DNA of 64,000 nt from the NCBI RefSeq assembly GCF_030693775.1, contig NZ_JAUXZY010000004.1, positions 558,001 to 622,000 of the forward strand. The letters are read 5' to 3'. Positions within the stretch are counted from its first letter, which is position 1. Every line of letters begins with the position of its first letter. This DNA is from Polynucleobacter sp. (GTDB lineage Bacteria; Pseudomonadota; Gammaproteobacteria; Burkholderiales; Burkholderiaceae). Positions 9,329 to 18,689 of this stretch are shown here, one piece after another. Made by a program: the position numbers and the translations under genes. Under the pieces are notes generated by a model that ran no database searches, was not told where the DNA came from, and saw nothing but the letters and a program-made list of their open reading frames with translations.

Positions 9329-9622
9329 TTAATCGGTTTCGATTTCGTCGGGTAATTCGCGCAGGGCGAGCTCAATGCCACCAAACTTGTCGGCCACCCA
9401 GTTGTAGACTTTGCATGCAATCCACAGCAAGCCAAAGCCAAGTAGGGCATTCAGAATTAAAGCCGATACGACGGTAAATCCGGGAATGGACCCGTCGCGC
9501 ACGAATGCCACAAACAAAGCCAATAAAACGATCGGAACCGAGAAGCAGAGGTAGACCAAAACCAAGGTTTTGGCGGTATGCAGCGGGTCTAAATAGACAA
9601 TTTCTTTTTTCGTGAATTTCAT
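9329..9622 (-). CDS. Small inner-membrane protein with two predicted transmembrane segments
   Basis: The 97-residue protein begins MKFTKKEIVYLD. It has two hydrophobic stretches, roughly residues 16-38 and 48-69, separated by the polar FVRDGSIPG, and an acidic tail ending ELPDEIETD. I see no enzymatic motif. The overall plan resembles small two-helix DUF3566-like proteins, but I cannot confirm that. The frame extends 14 codons upstream into moeA, but the ATG at 9622 gives a normal start 13 bases after the moeA stop. It is the last gene of the moaA-mobA-moeA unit. Function unknown. Confidence 0.7.
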   Translation of the reverse strand: MKFTKKEIVYLDPLHTAKTLVLVYLCFSVPIVLLALFVAFVRDGSIPGFTVVSALILNALLGFGLLWIACKVYNWVADKFGGIELALRELPDEIETD

Positions 9623-9635
9623 AATTGCTGCAATC

Positions 9636-10961
9636 TTAAAGCAGTCCCTCAAAAAGCACCACATTTACTAGGTCGCCGGCCGCAATATTGCCTTGCTCGT
9701 GGCCCAAAACAATAAAGCAGTTGGCTTCACTCATCGAGCGCAAGATGCCCGCACCTTGACTGCCGGTGATTCGAACCTGCGCCCTGCCATCGGGGCCGAT
9801 TTCTAAAATGCCCCGTTGGTATTCGGTTCTACCCGGCTTTTTACGAATCGCTGCCGATGCAATGGCCTGGGTCAGTGGCGGCCTAAGCTGCGTTGCGCCG
9901 CTCAGCTGCAATAGCGCCGATTGAACAAATTGATAGAAGGTCACCATAACCGCAACGGGGTTGCCGGGCAAACCAAAAAATAGGGTGCTACGCGGGGGAT
10001 GTTGATTGGGAACCGGTTTGAGAATGCCAAATGCCATTGGCCGTCCAGGGCGCATGGCAATTTTCCAAAAGCCCACATCCCCTAATTCCTGCATGACCTG
10101 TTTGGTGAAATCAGCCTCACCAACCGAGACCCCGCCCGAGGAAATGATCACATCCGCCGTTAATGCTGCTTTTGTAAAGGCGGTCTTTAATGCCAGTGGA
10201 TCATCCTGAATGATTCCGCAATCGAGCACATCCAGGCCCAGGCGATTAAGCAGCCCCATCAGGCTATAGCGATTGCTGTCATAAATACTGCCTGAGTCTA
10301 GAGCCGCCCCAAGGGGCCGTAACTCATTACCCGATGAGAGGATAGCTACCCGTAATTTGCGTTTTACCGTCAACGTATTAATGCCAAGCGATGCAGCCAA
10401 ACCTAAATCCGATGGCCGTAGCATGCGTCCCGCCGCAATCGCTACAGAGCCTTGTGCTAGATCTTCACCGCGCAAGCGTCGATTCTCCCCAGTCGACACT
10501 GCACTCGATTCAAATTGAATGCGTTCAATGCCGTCGGCGGCAAGGGGAGGTTTTTGCGTCATTTCCTGCGGTATGACGGTATCGCATTGATTAGGCATCA
10601 ATGCCCCCGTCATGATCTTGAGGCATTGGCCTGCTGCGAGCGAACCGGTAAAAGGGGTGCCTGCAAAAACAGTGCCCACAACCATCAATTGAGTGAGGGG
10701 ACCACTACTGAGTTCTGTTCCCCGAAAGGCAAACCCATCCATCGCTGAGTTGTCAGCGGCGGGAACGTCAATCGGCGACAACACATCGCTTGCCAAAACG
10801 CGATTGAGACCTTGATCGAGTGAAACCGATTCGGTCTCAGCAACTACGCCTGTGCGGAGTAGTTGATCTACGAGATCAGAAATGGCTGCGCGGGTTTCTT
10901 CAACTGTGAGGCCAGTGCTGAGTAAGTGCGGAGCATTGGGCGAGAGGGGTGAGGAGCTCAT
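9636..10961 (-). CDS. moeA: Molybdopterin molybdenumtransferase MoeA (first copy)
   Basis: The 441-residue enzyme inserts molybdate into adenylylated molybdopterin. Visible features are DVPAADNSAMDGFAFRG in domain I, MTGALMPNQCDTVIPQE, the MoCF-domain ISSGGVSVGEADF and the FGLPGNPVAVMVTFYQF segment, followed by the C-terminal barrel domain. It lies downstream of moaA and mobA on the same strand. A second moeA lies at 61731-62969 next to moaD and moaE. The two share motifs but differ along their length, so they are old paralogues, not a recent duplication. Confidence 0.95.
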   Translation of the reverse strand: MSSSPLSPNAPHLLSTGLTVEETRAAISDLVDQLLRTGVVAETESVSLDQGLNRVLASDVLSPIDVPAADNSAMDGFAFRGTELSSGPLTQLMVVGTVFAGTPFTGSLAAGQCLKIMTGALMPNQCDTVIPQEMTQKPPLAADGIERIQFESSAVSTGENRRLRGEDLAQGSVAIAAGRMLRPSDLGLAASLGINTLTVKRKLRVAILSSGNELRPLGAALDSGSIYDSNRYSLMGLLNRLGLDVLDCGIIQDDPLALKTAFTKAALTADVIISSGGVSVGEADFTKQVMQELGDVGFWKIAMRPGRPMAFGILKPVPNQHPPRSTLFFGLPGNPVAVMVTFYQFVQSALLQLSGATQLRPPLTQAIASAAIRKKPGRTEYQRGILEIGPDGRAQVRITGSQGAGILRSMSEANCFIVLGHEQGNIAAGDLVNVVLFEGLL

Positions 10962-10984
10962 CGTGGACGATCCTAAAATAGAAT

Positions 10985-11599
10985 TCAGTTTGAGGCGCGT
11001 AAGACTTGCTCTAAGGCCTGCAACTCTTCTGGCGTGTTGGTGTTAGCAAACGCCGCTTCATCGGCAAAGACAACCGTGCTCGAGGGCAGGGCTTCGAACC
11101 AGCGGTCAATTTTGCGCCCGCCTTGATCTAAAAATTCTTGAAGAGATTGCTGAACGCTGCGACGCATCAGGCAAAAAACCGGCTGCGTCCAAGTTGCACC
11201 CGCCGAATCTATGCTGGAGGCATAGACGAGATCGGATTGCGTGGAGTTCATTTCCTCTAGTAGCTTCTGACTTAAATTGAGAGGAAAGACCGGCGAGTCA
11301 CAGGGTACGGACAGAAGGTATTCGGTTTTGCACTGCTTGAGGCCAGCCGCAAAGCCAGCAAGTGGACCGGCAAAATCCGGGTGATGGTCGGCTATGACAG
11401 CATGACCATATTGCACGTAGCGATCATGATTACGATTGGCATTAATCAGGATGGTGGTGACTTGAGGGCTTAACCTGGCAATGGCATGCTCTATCAATGG
11501 CTTTCCCATGAAGGAGACTAAACCTTTGTCGATGCCGCCCATTCGCTGGGCGCGGCCGCCCGCCAAAATCAGGCCGGTAATCTCAGCATGCGCAGTCAT
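10985..11599 (-). CDS. mobA: Molybdenum cofactor guanylyltransferase
   Basis: The 204-residue nucleotidyltransferase converts Mo-molybdopterin to the bis-MGD precursor using GTP. The N-terminal GTP-binding motif is GLILAGGRAQRMGGIDKGL, followed by GKPLIEHAI and the metal-binding PCDSP. ATG at 11599 overlaps the last base region of moaA (TAATG arrangement on the minus strand), indicating translational coupling. Its presence implies that at least some molybdoenzymes of the cell use the guanine dinucleotide form (DMSO reductase family). Confidence 0.95.
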   Translation of the reverse strand: MTAHAEITGLILAGGRAQRMGGIDKGLVSFMGKPLIEHAIARLSPQVTTILINANRNHDRYVQYGHAVIADHHPDFAGPLAGFAAGLKQCKTEYLLSVPCDSPVFPLNLSQKLLEEMNSTQSDLVYASSIDSAGATWTQPVFCLMRRSVQQSLQEFLDQGGRKIDRWFEALPSSTVVFADEAAFANTNTPEELQALEQVLRASN

Positions 11600-12714
11600 T
11601 AACCACCAATGTAGGACATCTCTACTTTGTGTGCCGAGCGCCCAAGCTCTGTAGTCGCTTGGCCACGGATTTCGGAGTAGTTATCGTTGCGGACAGACCA
11701 GGTGCCCATGATGGCATTGGCAATCTCTAAATCGCTGCAGCCAGAGCGCAACATCGTCTTGAAGTCGTAGCCTTGACTGGCAAATAAACAGAGGTAGAGT
11801 TGACCGTCCGTCGAGATGCGGGCGCGACTGCACTCATGGCAAAAGGTTTGGGTCACGCTGGAAATAACACCGATTTCGCCGGCACCATCAAGGTAGCGCC
11901 AGCGCTGCGCAACTTCACCAGCATAGTTGGCTTCAATGGGTTCTAGTGGATACATCGCGTGAATGCGCTCAATCACTTCTTTGGATGGTAGAACTTCTTT
12001 CATATCCCAACCATTCGAACTGCCGACATCCATAAACTCGATAAAGCGCAAGGTGACGCCAGTGTTGCGAAAGTGACTCGCCATCGCAATGATCTCCTGA
12101 TCATTCGTGCCTTTTTTCACCACCATATTGACTTTAATCGACTCAAATCCAACTTCTTGAGCCGCAGCAATGCCATCCAGTACATCACCCACTGGAAAAT
12201 CCACATCATTCATTTTTTTAAAGATGGCATCGTTCAAACCATCTAAGCTAATGGTGAGGCGATGTAAGCCAGCCGCCTTGAGTTGCCCTGCCTTTTTTCG
12301 CAACAGGCTACCGTTGGTGGTGAGCGTTAACTCCAGGGGATTGCCATCCGGTTTTTTAATTTCCGCCAGCATTGCGATTAAGGTCTCGACATTCTTGCGA
12401 AGCAATGGCTCGCCACCCGTCAAGCGAATTTTTTCAACGCCAAGCGATGCAAAAATGACTGTGAGGCGTGTCATCTCTTCAAAGCTCAGTAGCGCACTTT
12501 GTGACAGGTAAGGATAGTCCTGATCAAACACTTCTTTTGGCATGCAGTAGGTACACCGAAAGTTGCAGCGGTCCGTTACCGAAATCCGTAAATCACGCAA
12601 AGGACGCCCACGCAAATCGACTGATCGGCTCGTGGGAGCGGCCAGACTGGACGGCATTACAGGGGCAAGGCCCTTGCCTTCGTCGATGCGGATGGGGATA
12701 ACGCGTTCAACCAT
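11599..12714 (-). CDS. moaA: GTP 3',8-cyclase MoaA (radical SAM)
   Basis: The 371-residue protein performs the first step of molybdopterin synthesis together with MoaC, which is not in this window. The radical-SAM cluster motif is [11 protein letters not shown], then [11 protein letters not shown]. The second 4Fe-4S cluster is ligated by the three Cys of [19 protein letters not shown]. The protein ends in Gly-Gly, the conserved C-terminal tail needed for activity. About 30 residues precede the usual family start, a modest N-terminal extension. It is the first gene of a moaA-mobA-moeA unit downstream of the rne terminator. Confidence 0.96.
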   Translation of the reverse strand: MVERVIPIRIDEGKGLAPVMPSSLAAPTSRSVDLRGRPLRDLRISVTDRCNFRCTYCMPKEVFDQDYPYLSQSALLSFEEMTRLTVIFASLGVEKIRLTGGEPLLRKNVETLIAMLAEIKKPDGNPLELTLTTNGSLLRKKAGQLKAAGLHRLTISLDGLNDAIFKKMNDVDFPVGDVLDGIAAAQEVGFESIKVNMVVKKGTNDQEIIAMASHFRNTGVTLRFIEFMDVGSSNGWDMKEVLPSKEVIERIHAMYPLEPIEANYAGEVAQRWRYLDGAGEIGVISSVTQTFCHECSRARISTDGQLYLCLFASQGYDFKTMLRSGCSDLEIANAIMGTWSVRNDNYSEIRGQATTELGRSAHKVEMSYIGG

Positions 12715-12755
12715 GACTCAATTATGGCGGTGATTAGAAAGGGATGCTGAATTAA

Positions 12756-12783
12756 ACAAAACCCCAATAAAGGGGCTTTGTTT
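12756..12783 (-). terminator. Terminator after rne
   Basis: Read on the minus strand, AAAGCCCC and GGGGTTTT form a stem around the loop TTTATT, followed by GTTTAA. It lies 3 bases past the rne stop and ahead of moaA, so it separates the two transcription units. Confidence 0.65.
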
Positions 12784-12786
12784 GTT

Positions 12787-15489
12787 TTAGATTTCTTTCG
12801 GTACCGATTTTTCCTGGCCGCCGGTTTCGATCAGAACCATGGGGCCCTGAGGAAGTGCGGCTGGTGGCTTGGGTTCACGTACAACCCGCATTGGGGCTGG
12901 TTCAGACTGGATCTGGGTTTGGACTTCAGCTAATTTAGCTGTGTCTGTACCAACCCAAACCATGCCTGCTGATTCGATGACTTGCTGCAGAGGCTTTTCT
13001 TCGAGCGGGGTGAAAGCTACTTTTGGTAGCTCAGGCGCTGGAGCTGACATGACCGGCGCTACTGCCACCACCGGCTTCGCAGGCGCTGGTGCGGGTGCAC
13101 TCGCTGCGGACACGAAACTGGCCGAAGAAGATTCCGAGGGTTGCTGAGCTGCGCCGTTATTACGATCACCATGGTTACGCTCGCCGTTATTGGAGCGTGG
13201 CGGGCGAGATCCGCGACTGCCCGATTGTGGGCTTGCTTTGCGAGCAGTAAAGCTGGCAGTCAGTTCACTTGTAGGAATGGTTGCCGATGATCCAGCCATG
13301 CCGGATGGGGGCCATGCACCACCAGCAGAGTAACTAGTGATCACTGTTGCATGCGCTTCTGGAGCACCTTCAGTACGCTCGGTGCGTTGCCCACGACCAC
13401 GACCGCGTCGATTGCGACCGCGACCCCGGCGTTCATCGCTGCCCTCAGCTGCTGAATTGCTATCAGCGGTGGATGGAGTATCGCTTGGCTTGGTGCTTAC
13501 AGCATCTGCATCGCTGCGCGCGACTTCAGGCCGCTCGGTGCGACCATTGCGATTGCGACCACGACCTTCTTGACGGGGTTTTGCTTCACGTGCACCCTCG
13601 GTATTCGAGGTGGCATCGGGAGTTGCACCTGCTGGCCGCTCACCGCGCTCACTGCGTTCGCCGCGACGTCCACGATTGCGTCCGCCACGATCACCGCCAT
13701 TGCGATTACCGTCGCGGCCCTGGGCATTGCGGCCGCGTGGAGCAGGAGCTGCTGGTTTCACTTCAGGTTCGCTAGAGGAGAACAGTTTTTTGATGAAACC
13801 AAAGAAACCGCCCGAGCTGGATTGCGTATCCGCACTCGCAGCGCGCGCTGGACGTGGCTGGGTAACCGGTGCAGGTTGGCTTGGAGTAATGCCTTTTACG
13901 GCAGCCTCAGGACGCGCTTTTACATCGCCTTCTTTGCGGCTGACTACCGTATCGGCTTCGAGTTCACGCGCGGCTTCTTCGGCCATAACGTAACTGGCTT
14001 TTTGATCGTCGAGACGAACGTCGTCATGGCGCAAGCGCTCTAATTTGTAATGTGGCGTTTCCAAATGCTTATTTGGAATCATCAAGACATTGACTTTGAA
14101 ACGGCTCTCGATCTTAATTACTTCAGCACGCTTTTCATTCAAGAGGAAGGCAGCCACCTCAACGGGAACTTGCGTATGAATCGCGGCCGTATTTTCTTTC
14201 ATGGCCTCTTCTTGAATAATCCGCAAGACTTGCAATGCAGACGATTCGGTATCGCGAATGTGGCCCGTACCATTACAACGTGGGCAGGCAACGTGGCTAC
14301 CTTCGGATAAAGCAGGGCGCAAACGTTGGCGTGACATTTCCATCAGGCCAAATTTAGAAATCTTGCCCATCTGAACGCGAGCACGATCGTGACGCAGAGC
14401 ATCACGCAAGCGATTTTCTACATCCTTTTGACTCTTGCTGGACTCCATATCAATGAAGTCAATCACAATCAGACCGCCAAGGTCACGTAAGCGTGCTTGA
14501 CGTGCAATCTCATCGGCTGCTTCAAGGTTTGTACGTGTAGCAGTCTCTTCAATATCCGATCCGCGGGTAGCGCGTGCGGAGTTGACGTCGACCGAAACCA
14601 AGGCTTCAGTATGGTCGATCACAATCGCGCCGCCAGAAGGCAGGGGAACGGTACGGGAGTAGGCCGTCTCAATTTGGTGCTCAATCTGGAACCGCGAAAA
14701 GAGCGGCACATCGTCTTGGTAGCGTTTAACGCGCGGCAAGTTATCCGGCATGACGACTGACATAAAGGCCTGCGCCTGCTCAAAAATGTCGTCGGTGTCG
14801 ATTAGGATTTCGCCAATATCGGGCTGGAAGTAGTCACGAATCGCACGAATAACCAGACTGGACTCTAAATAAATCAAGAGTGGCGCGGAATTACCTTGGG
14901 CCGCCTCATCAATGGCCTTCCACAACTGCATTAAGTAACTTAAGTCCCATTGCAATTCAGTAGCGTCGCGGCCAATACCGGCAGTACGGGCAATGATGCT
15001 CATGCCGTCGGGGATTTCAAGCTGAGCCATGGCCTCACGTAATTCCTGACGATCTTCGCCCTCAATGCGGCGCGATACGCCACCGCCGCGGGGGTTATTT
15101 GGCATTAATACCAAGTAGCGGCCAGCCAAGGAGACAAAAGAGGTCAGTGCAGCGCCTTTTTGGCCACGCTCTTCTTTTTCTACCTGAACAATGATTTCTT
15201 GGCCTTCGCGCAGGGCTTCTTTAATAGTGGCATTGCGAACATCCACTCCATCTTTAAAGTAGGTTCGCGCTACTTCTTTAAATGGCAGGAAGCCGTGGCG
15301 TTCTTCGCCGTAATTGACAAAACACGCTTCGAGCGAAGGCTCAATGCGCGTAATAACGCCTTTGTAAATATTGCCTTTGCGTTGTTCACGACCGGCAGCT
15401 TCAATATCAATATCGATTAATTTTTGACCATCGACGATGGCGACTCTCAACTCTTCTTGTTGAGTTGCATTAAATAACATGCGTTTCAT
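12787..15489 (-). CDS. rne: Ribonuclease E
   Basis: The 900-residue endoribonuclease processes rRNA and tRNA and drives mRNA decay. Residues 1-400 hold the S1/RNase H-like catalytic half: MKRMLFNATQQEE at the start, the DNase I-like segment IVIDHTEALVSVDVNSARA with catalytic Asp, and the Zn-link CPRCNGTGHIR that makes the tetramer. From about residue 560 the protein is low-complexity, first a short FFGFIKKLFSSSEPEV patch, then long Arg/Gly-rich tracts (RGRNRRGRGRGQR-like) suited to RNA and degradosome partner binding, and an Ala/Pro-rich tail. AGGAGAG lies five bases before the ATG. The long upstream leader suggests autoregulation as in E. coli. Confidence 0.96.
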   Translation of the reverse strand: MKRMLFNATQQEELRVAIVDGQKLIDIDIEAAGREQRKGNIYKGVITRIEPSLEACFVNYGEERHGFLPFKEVARTYFKDGVDVRNATIKEALREGQEIIVQVEKEERGQKGAALTSFVSLAGRYLVLMPNNPRGGGVSRRIEGEDRQELREAMAQLEIPDGMSIIARTAGIGRDATELQWDLSYLMQLWKAIDEAAQGNSAPLLIYLESSLVIRAIRDYFQPDIGEILIDTDDIFEQAQAFMSVVMPDNLPRVKRYQDDVPLFSRFQIEHQIETAYSRTVPLPSGGAIVIDHTEALVSVDVNSARATRGSDIEETATRTNLEAADEIARQARLRDLGGLIVIDFIDMESSKSQKDVENRLRDALRHDRARVQMGKISKFGLMEMSRQRLRPALSEGSHVACPRCNGTGHIRDTESSALQVLRIIQEEAMKENTAAIHTQVPVEVAAFLLNEKRAEVIKIESRFKVNVLMIPNKHLETPHYKLERLRHDDVRLDDQKASYVMAEEAARELEADTVVSRKEGDVKARPEAAVKGITPSQPAPVTQPRPARAASADTQSSSGGFFGFIKKLFSSSEPEVKPAAPAPRGRNAQGRDGNRNGGDRGGRNRGRRGERSERGERPAGATPDATSNTEGAREAKPRQEGRGRNRNGRTERPEVARSDADAVSTKPSDTPSTADSNSAAEGSDERRGRGRNRRGRGRGQRTERTEGAPEAHATVITSYSAGGAWPPSGMAGSSATIPTSELTASFTARKASPQSGSRGSRPPRSNNGERNHGDRNNGAAQQPSESSSASFVSAASAPAPAPAKPVVAVAPVMSAPAPELPKVAFTPLEEKPLQQVIESAGMVWVGTDTAKLAEVQTQIQSEPAPMRVVREPKPPAALPQGPMVLIETGGQEKSVPKEI

Positions 15490-15857
15490 AACACTCTCCT
15501 ATGGGGGAGGATGTCGCTGCGCGGTGCGGTCGGGGACAGAGTTGGCGCCATCATGGGGATGTATTCCCAAGTGGCTTTACGAGTGTGGAACAAGCTTTTG
15601 CCTAGCGCTGAGCCGGGCTTTAACCGATCTAAAGGGTATGAAGGTCGGTGCCACACTGGACACTCGCCGCAGAGACCTCCTTAAGGCCATCAATGCAGGC
15701 GCGTGCCTAAAAACTGTCTTCTAATCGCGGGTCGCGGCAAACGGCACACCAACCCTGCGCCTCATTAAAACGGGAGAGGGGCAACCCCGGGAGTCTTTTT
15801 AAGGGCGACTCCAAGCTCCACGATGAATTTCTGCATCGGGCCAATTAATTGGCTAGT
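15490..15857 (-). promoter_or_regulatory. Long 5' leader of rne, probable autoregulatory UTR
   Basis: No credible gene lies in the 450 bases between rne and rluC. On the minus strand a perfect TATAAT (15869-15864) places the rne transcript start near 15857, giving a leader of about 368 nt. It contains two adjacent hairpins: GGAGTC/GACTCC (15812-15790) and GGGG-TTG-CCCC (15788-15778). In E. coli, rne also has a leader of similar length (361 nt) that RNase E cleaves to control its own synthesis. The size and position agree with that, but the sequence itself is not recognisably the enterobacterial element. Confidence 0.5.
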
Positions 15858-15863
15858 GCCTTG

Positions 15864-15892
15864 ATTATACGGTAGAAGTAGTTTGACAATAA
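15864..15892 (-). promoter_or_regulatory. Probable rne promoter
   Basis: The minus strand reads TATAAT at 15869-15864. At a 17-base spacing the -35 would be the weak TTATTG (15892-15887); a better hexamer, TTGTCA (15889-15884), sits at the short spacing of 14. The -10 is convincing, the -35 is not. On the plus strand the same stretch contains TTGACA (15883-15888), a possible -35 for rluC, but no good -10 follows at 16-18 bases. Confidence 0.45.
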
Positions 15893-15939
15893 GGGTATTC
15901 TTAGTTTCTTTGCTATTTTGGCGAAGAAATCCCCCCTTT

Positions 15940-16971
15940 ATGAAATCCGACCCTACTCTAAGCCCAAGCCCTAGCCCAAGCGCTCCAAAAGCAGCTGCAC
16001 AGGTCCTATTTCAGACGATTGGACCGGAAGAGGCTGGGCAGCGCCTGGATAATTACCTCCTCAAATGGGCTAAAGGGGTTCCTAAGAGCCACCTCTATCG
16101 CATCATTCGCTCAGGCGAAGTTCGGGTCAACAAGAAACGCGCAGAGCCCACTACCCGCCTAATGGAGGGGGACTTAATCCGCATTCCGCCAGTACGCTTA
16201 GCCGCCCCCGATCGCGGACCTGCTGAAAACGCCTTTAAAGACCAATCGCGCGCGCAGCTCTATTCCGCCAAAATGCCGATTTTGTTCGAAGATGAGGCGT
16301 TGCTCATTGTGGATAAGCCATCTGGTCTGGCAGTTCATGGTGGCTCCGGTATTTCTCTTGGCGTGATTGAGACCTTACGCATGACGCGGCCCGAGTTGCA
16401 TTTCCTGGAGCTAGTACACCGGCTGGATCGCGATACCTCGGGTGTGTTGATGCTCGCAAAAAAGCGCAGCGCCCTGGTTGAGCTCCATCGGCAGATTCGA
16501 GAAGGCCTGACTGATAAACGGTATTACTTAGTCACGCATGGGCAGATCGCACTCGCAAGCCCAACGGTGCAATTGAAGTTCCCCCTGCATAAATACTTGT
16601 TAGCCAATGGTGAACGTCGCGTGAAAGTGGATCCGCAAGGATTGCCGAGCCATACTTCGCTGCGCGTGACCCAGACTTATGAGCGGGGCGAAGACCGGGT
16701 AAGCATGGCAGAGGCTCAATTAAAAACGGGTCGCACCCACCAAATTCGAGTGCACTTGCAAAAAATAGGACATCCGATTTTGGGGGATGATAAATACGGA
16801 ATCGATGACGAGGATCGCCGCTTAAGGCCCAAACGCCTTTTATTGCATGCCCACCTTGCTGGATTTATTCATCCGCGTAGTGGAGAGAAGATGCGGATTG
16901 AGTCTCCCTTACCGCCTGACTTCACCGCTTTTCTGAAGGGCTTTCACCCCATTAAGCCAGAAACGGTATAG
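15940..16971 (+). CDS. rluC: 23S rRNA pseudouridine synthase RluC (955/2504/2580)
   Basis: The 343-residue protein has an N-terminal S4 RNA-binding domain (QRLDNYLLKWAKGVPKSHLY through EVRVNKKRA) and the RsuA/RluC catalytic domain with HRLDRDTSGVLMLAK, where Asp is the nucleophile, and RTHQIRVHLQKIGHPILGD. It isomerises three uridines in 23S rRNA. The frame is open upstream to a TTG at 15883, but that codon is part of a TTGACA hexamer. ATG at 15940, preceded by GAAGAAA, is the more likely start. Its neighbourhood next to rne is widely conserved in proteobacteria. Confidence 0.94.
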   Translation: MKSDPTLSPSPSPSAPKAAAQVLFQTIGPEEAGQRLDNYLLKWAKGVPKSHLYRIIRSGEVRVNKKRAEPTTRLMEGDLIRIPPVRLAAPDRGPAENAFKDQSRAQLYSAKMPILFEDEALLIVDKPSGLAVHGGSGISLGVIETLRMTRPELHFLELVHRLDRDTSGVLMLAKKRSALVELHRQIREGLTDKRYYLVTHGQIALASPTVQLKFPLHKYLLANGERRVKVDPQGLPSHTSLRVTQTYERGEDRVSMAEAQLKTGRTHQIRVHLQKIGHPILGDDKYGIDDEDRRLRPKRLLLHAHLAGFIHPRSGEKMRIESPLPPDFTAFLKGFHPIKPETV

Positions 16972-17003
16972 TGATTCCTCGATATTCAGCAAGGTCCCCA
17001 GCA

Positions 17004-17735
17004 ATGCCGCAAGTCCAGTCATCCCCTAAAGCAAGTCATAGTAAAGACCAAGAACGACGCTATGAGCTGATTGTGTGGGACTGGGATGGCACCATCATCG
17101 ACTCCACTCCAACGATTGTGTTTTGCATTCAGCAGGCTTGCCGCGATCTTGGCTTTCCAGAGCCAGATGATTCTTTGGCAAGTTCAGTGATCGGATTGGG
17201 CATTCAGGATTCACTGCGCAGGGCGGTGCCATGGATTGAGCCGGTGCATTTCCCCAAATTAGTAGATCGCTTTCGCCACCATTATTTAGCGCGTGATCAT
17301 GATCTGCATTTATTTGGCGGTATTCGTGAACTACTAGAGGAACTTCGTGCTGCCGGTTTTCGTCTGGGCGTAGCAACGGGTAAATCGCGCGTTGGTTTAG
17401 ATCGTTCATTGACTCACCATGGCCTTGGCCATCTGTTTGATGAAACACGTACTGCCGATGAATCGTTTTCAAAGCCGCATCCCGGTATGTTACTTGAGCT
17501 CTCTGATGTGCTGCAAGTGCCGGTACGTCGAATGTTGATGGTGGGGGATACCACCCATGATTTGCAAATGGCGATCAATGCGGGTGTGGATGGGGTTGCT
17601 GTCACCTATGGCGCTCATCCACTCGATACCTTACAAACAACCGATTCCCTAGGCTATGTGCACAGCGTGCCAGAGCTTAGCGCTTGGCTTCAACACAATA
17701 CCTACATTGATTTAGCTGCTGCAAAACCTGCTTAA
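17004..17735 (+). CDS. HAD-superfamily hydrolase, phosphoglycolate-phosphatase-like
   Basis: The 243-residue protein carries HAD motif I (WDWDGTIIDS), motif II (GVATGKSR), motif III Lys in FSKPHPGML, and motif IV (MVGDTTHDLQMA). A helical cap sits between motifs I and II, placing it in the Gph/CbbY subclass. The natural substrate cannot be read from sequence. A GTG at 16971 overlapping the rluC stop (TAGTG) is an alternative start that would add 11 residues; ATG 17004 has an AAGG nine bases upstream. In related betaproteobacteria a Rieske-type ferredoxin gene often follows; here sppA begins only nine bases downstream. Confidence 0.88.
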   Translation: MPQVQSSPKASHSKDQERRYELIVWDWDGTIIDSTPTIVFCIQQACRDLGFPEPDDSLASSVIGLGIQDSLRRAVPWIEPVHFPKLVDRFRHHYLARDHDLHLFGGIRELLEELRAAGFRLGVATGKSRVGLDRSLTHHGLGHLFDETRTADESFSKPHPGMLLELSDVLQVPVRRMLMVGDTTHDLQMAINAGVDGVAVTYGAHPLDTLQTTDSLGYVHSVPELSAWLQHNTYIDLAAAKPA

Positions 17736-17744
17736 GGATTACAC

Positions 17745-18686
17745 ATGGAACAAGAAAAAAATTGGGAGCGTCAAGCACTTGAGCACCTGCTTTTAGAAAA
17801 TCTAAAAGAGAGTCGGAAAGCGCGGCGTTGGAAAACCCTATTGCGGGTTCTATCTCTCATCCTCATTGTTGGTTTCATTTTGCAGGTATTTGATTTACGC
17901 CCTTTTGGCGGCAGCTTTGGTAGCGAGCGCCATACAGCGATGGTCAGCATCGAAGGAGAAATTAGTCCAAACGCCATCGCTAACGCTTTGGATGTTGGAT
18001 CCGCGTTGCAGGCTGCCTTTGAAAATGACAACAGCGTAGGCGTGATTCTGCGCATCAATAGTCCAGGTGGATCGCCAGTGCAATCCGGAATTATTAATGA
18101 TGAGATTCGGCGTTTACGTGCGCTGTATCCGAATAAGCCCCTGCATGTGGTGGTAGAAGATATCTGCGCCTCCGGCGGTTATTACATTGCGGTTGCGGGC
18201 GATCAAATTTTGGTCGATAAAGCCAGCATTGTGGGTTCGATCGGGGTAGTGATGGATAGCTTTGGCTTTACTGGACTCATGGACAAGCTCGGCATCTCAC
18301 GCCGCATGATTACAGCAGGTTCCAACAAGGGCATGCTCGATCCGTTTAGCAAGGAAGATCCCAAGCAAGTTGAAATGGTGCAAACCATGCTCAATGAAAT
18401 TCATCAGCAGTTTATTGAGGTGGTAAAAGCAGGCCGCGGTGATCGCCTCAAAGACAATCCCGAGATATTTTCTGGTCGTGTGTGGAGTGGCGAGCAAGCA
18501 GTAAAACTGGGGCTAGCCGATGGTTTTGGTACGGTCGATACCGTGGCGCGTGATGTCTTTAAAGCGCCGAATATTCTTGACTACACCATGAAAGAAAACT
18601 TTGCCGAGCGGGTTGCCAAACGCTTTGGTGCTGAGATGGGTACTGCCGCCGGTAAAGCCTTGGTGAAGACAGGCGATATCAAATAA
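17745..18686 (+). CDS. sppA: Signal peptide peptidase SppA, S49 family, short form
   Basis: The 313-residue protease has one N-terminal transmembrane segment (about residues 34-52) and a single S49 domain. The Ser nucleophile lies in CASGGYYIA and the catalytic Lys in AGSNKGMLDPF. IRINSPGGSPVQSG is the conserved oxyanion region. It degrades residual signal peptides and membrane peptides at the cytoplasmic membrane. The size matches the single-domain SppA of Bacillus, not the doubled 67-kDa E. coli enzyme. It follows the HAD phosphatase by nine bases. Confidence 0.92.
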   Translation: MEQEKNWERQALEHLLLENLKESRKARRWKTLLRVLSLILIVGFILQVFDLRPFGGSFGSERHTAMVSIEGEISPNAIANALDVGSALQAAFENDNSVGVILRINSPGGSPVQSGIINDEIRRLRALYPNKPLHVVVEDICASGGYYIAVAGDQILVDKASIVGSIGVVMDSFGFTGLMDKLGISRRMITAGSNKGMLDPFSKEDPKQVEMVQTMLNEIHQQFIEVVKAGRGDRLKDNPEIFSGRVWSGEQAVKLGLADGFGTVDTVARDVFKAPNILDYTMKENFAERVAKRFGAEMGTAAGKALVKTGDIK

Positions 18687-18689
18687 GGT

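Noticed and set aside
13370..13740. Apparent short repeats in the rne C-terminal coding region
   Set aside because: They come from Arg-Gly-Arg-Asn-rich protein sequence; no constant spacer or repeat unit, so not CRISPR or tandem repeat.
13337..14043. Several long plus-strand open frames opposite rne (up to 157 codons)
   Set aside because: They are antisense shadows of the Arg/Gly-rich rne C-terminus; their products are low-complexity and mirror the codon bias of that tract.
15479..15724. 81-codon plus-strand open frame in the rne leader
   Set aside because: It lies antisense to the rne leader and start, has no ribosome-binding site and no recognisable protein feature; the region fits an untranslated leader.
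15883..15939. TTG at 15883 as the rluC start
   Set aside because: The TTG is the beginning of a TTGACA hexamer and the added 19 residues are not RluC-like; ATG 15940 has a ribosome-binding site.
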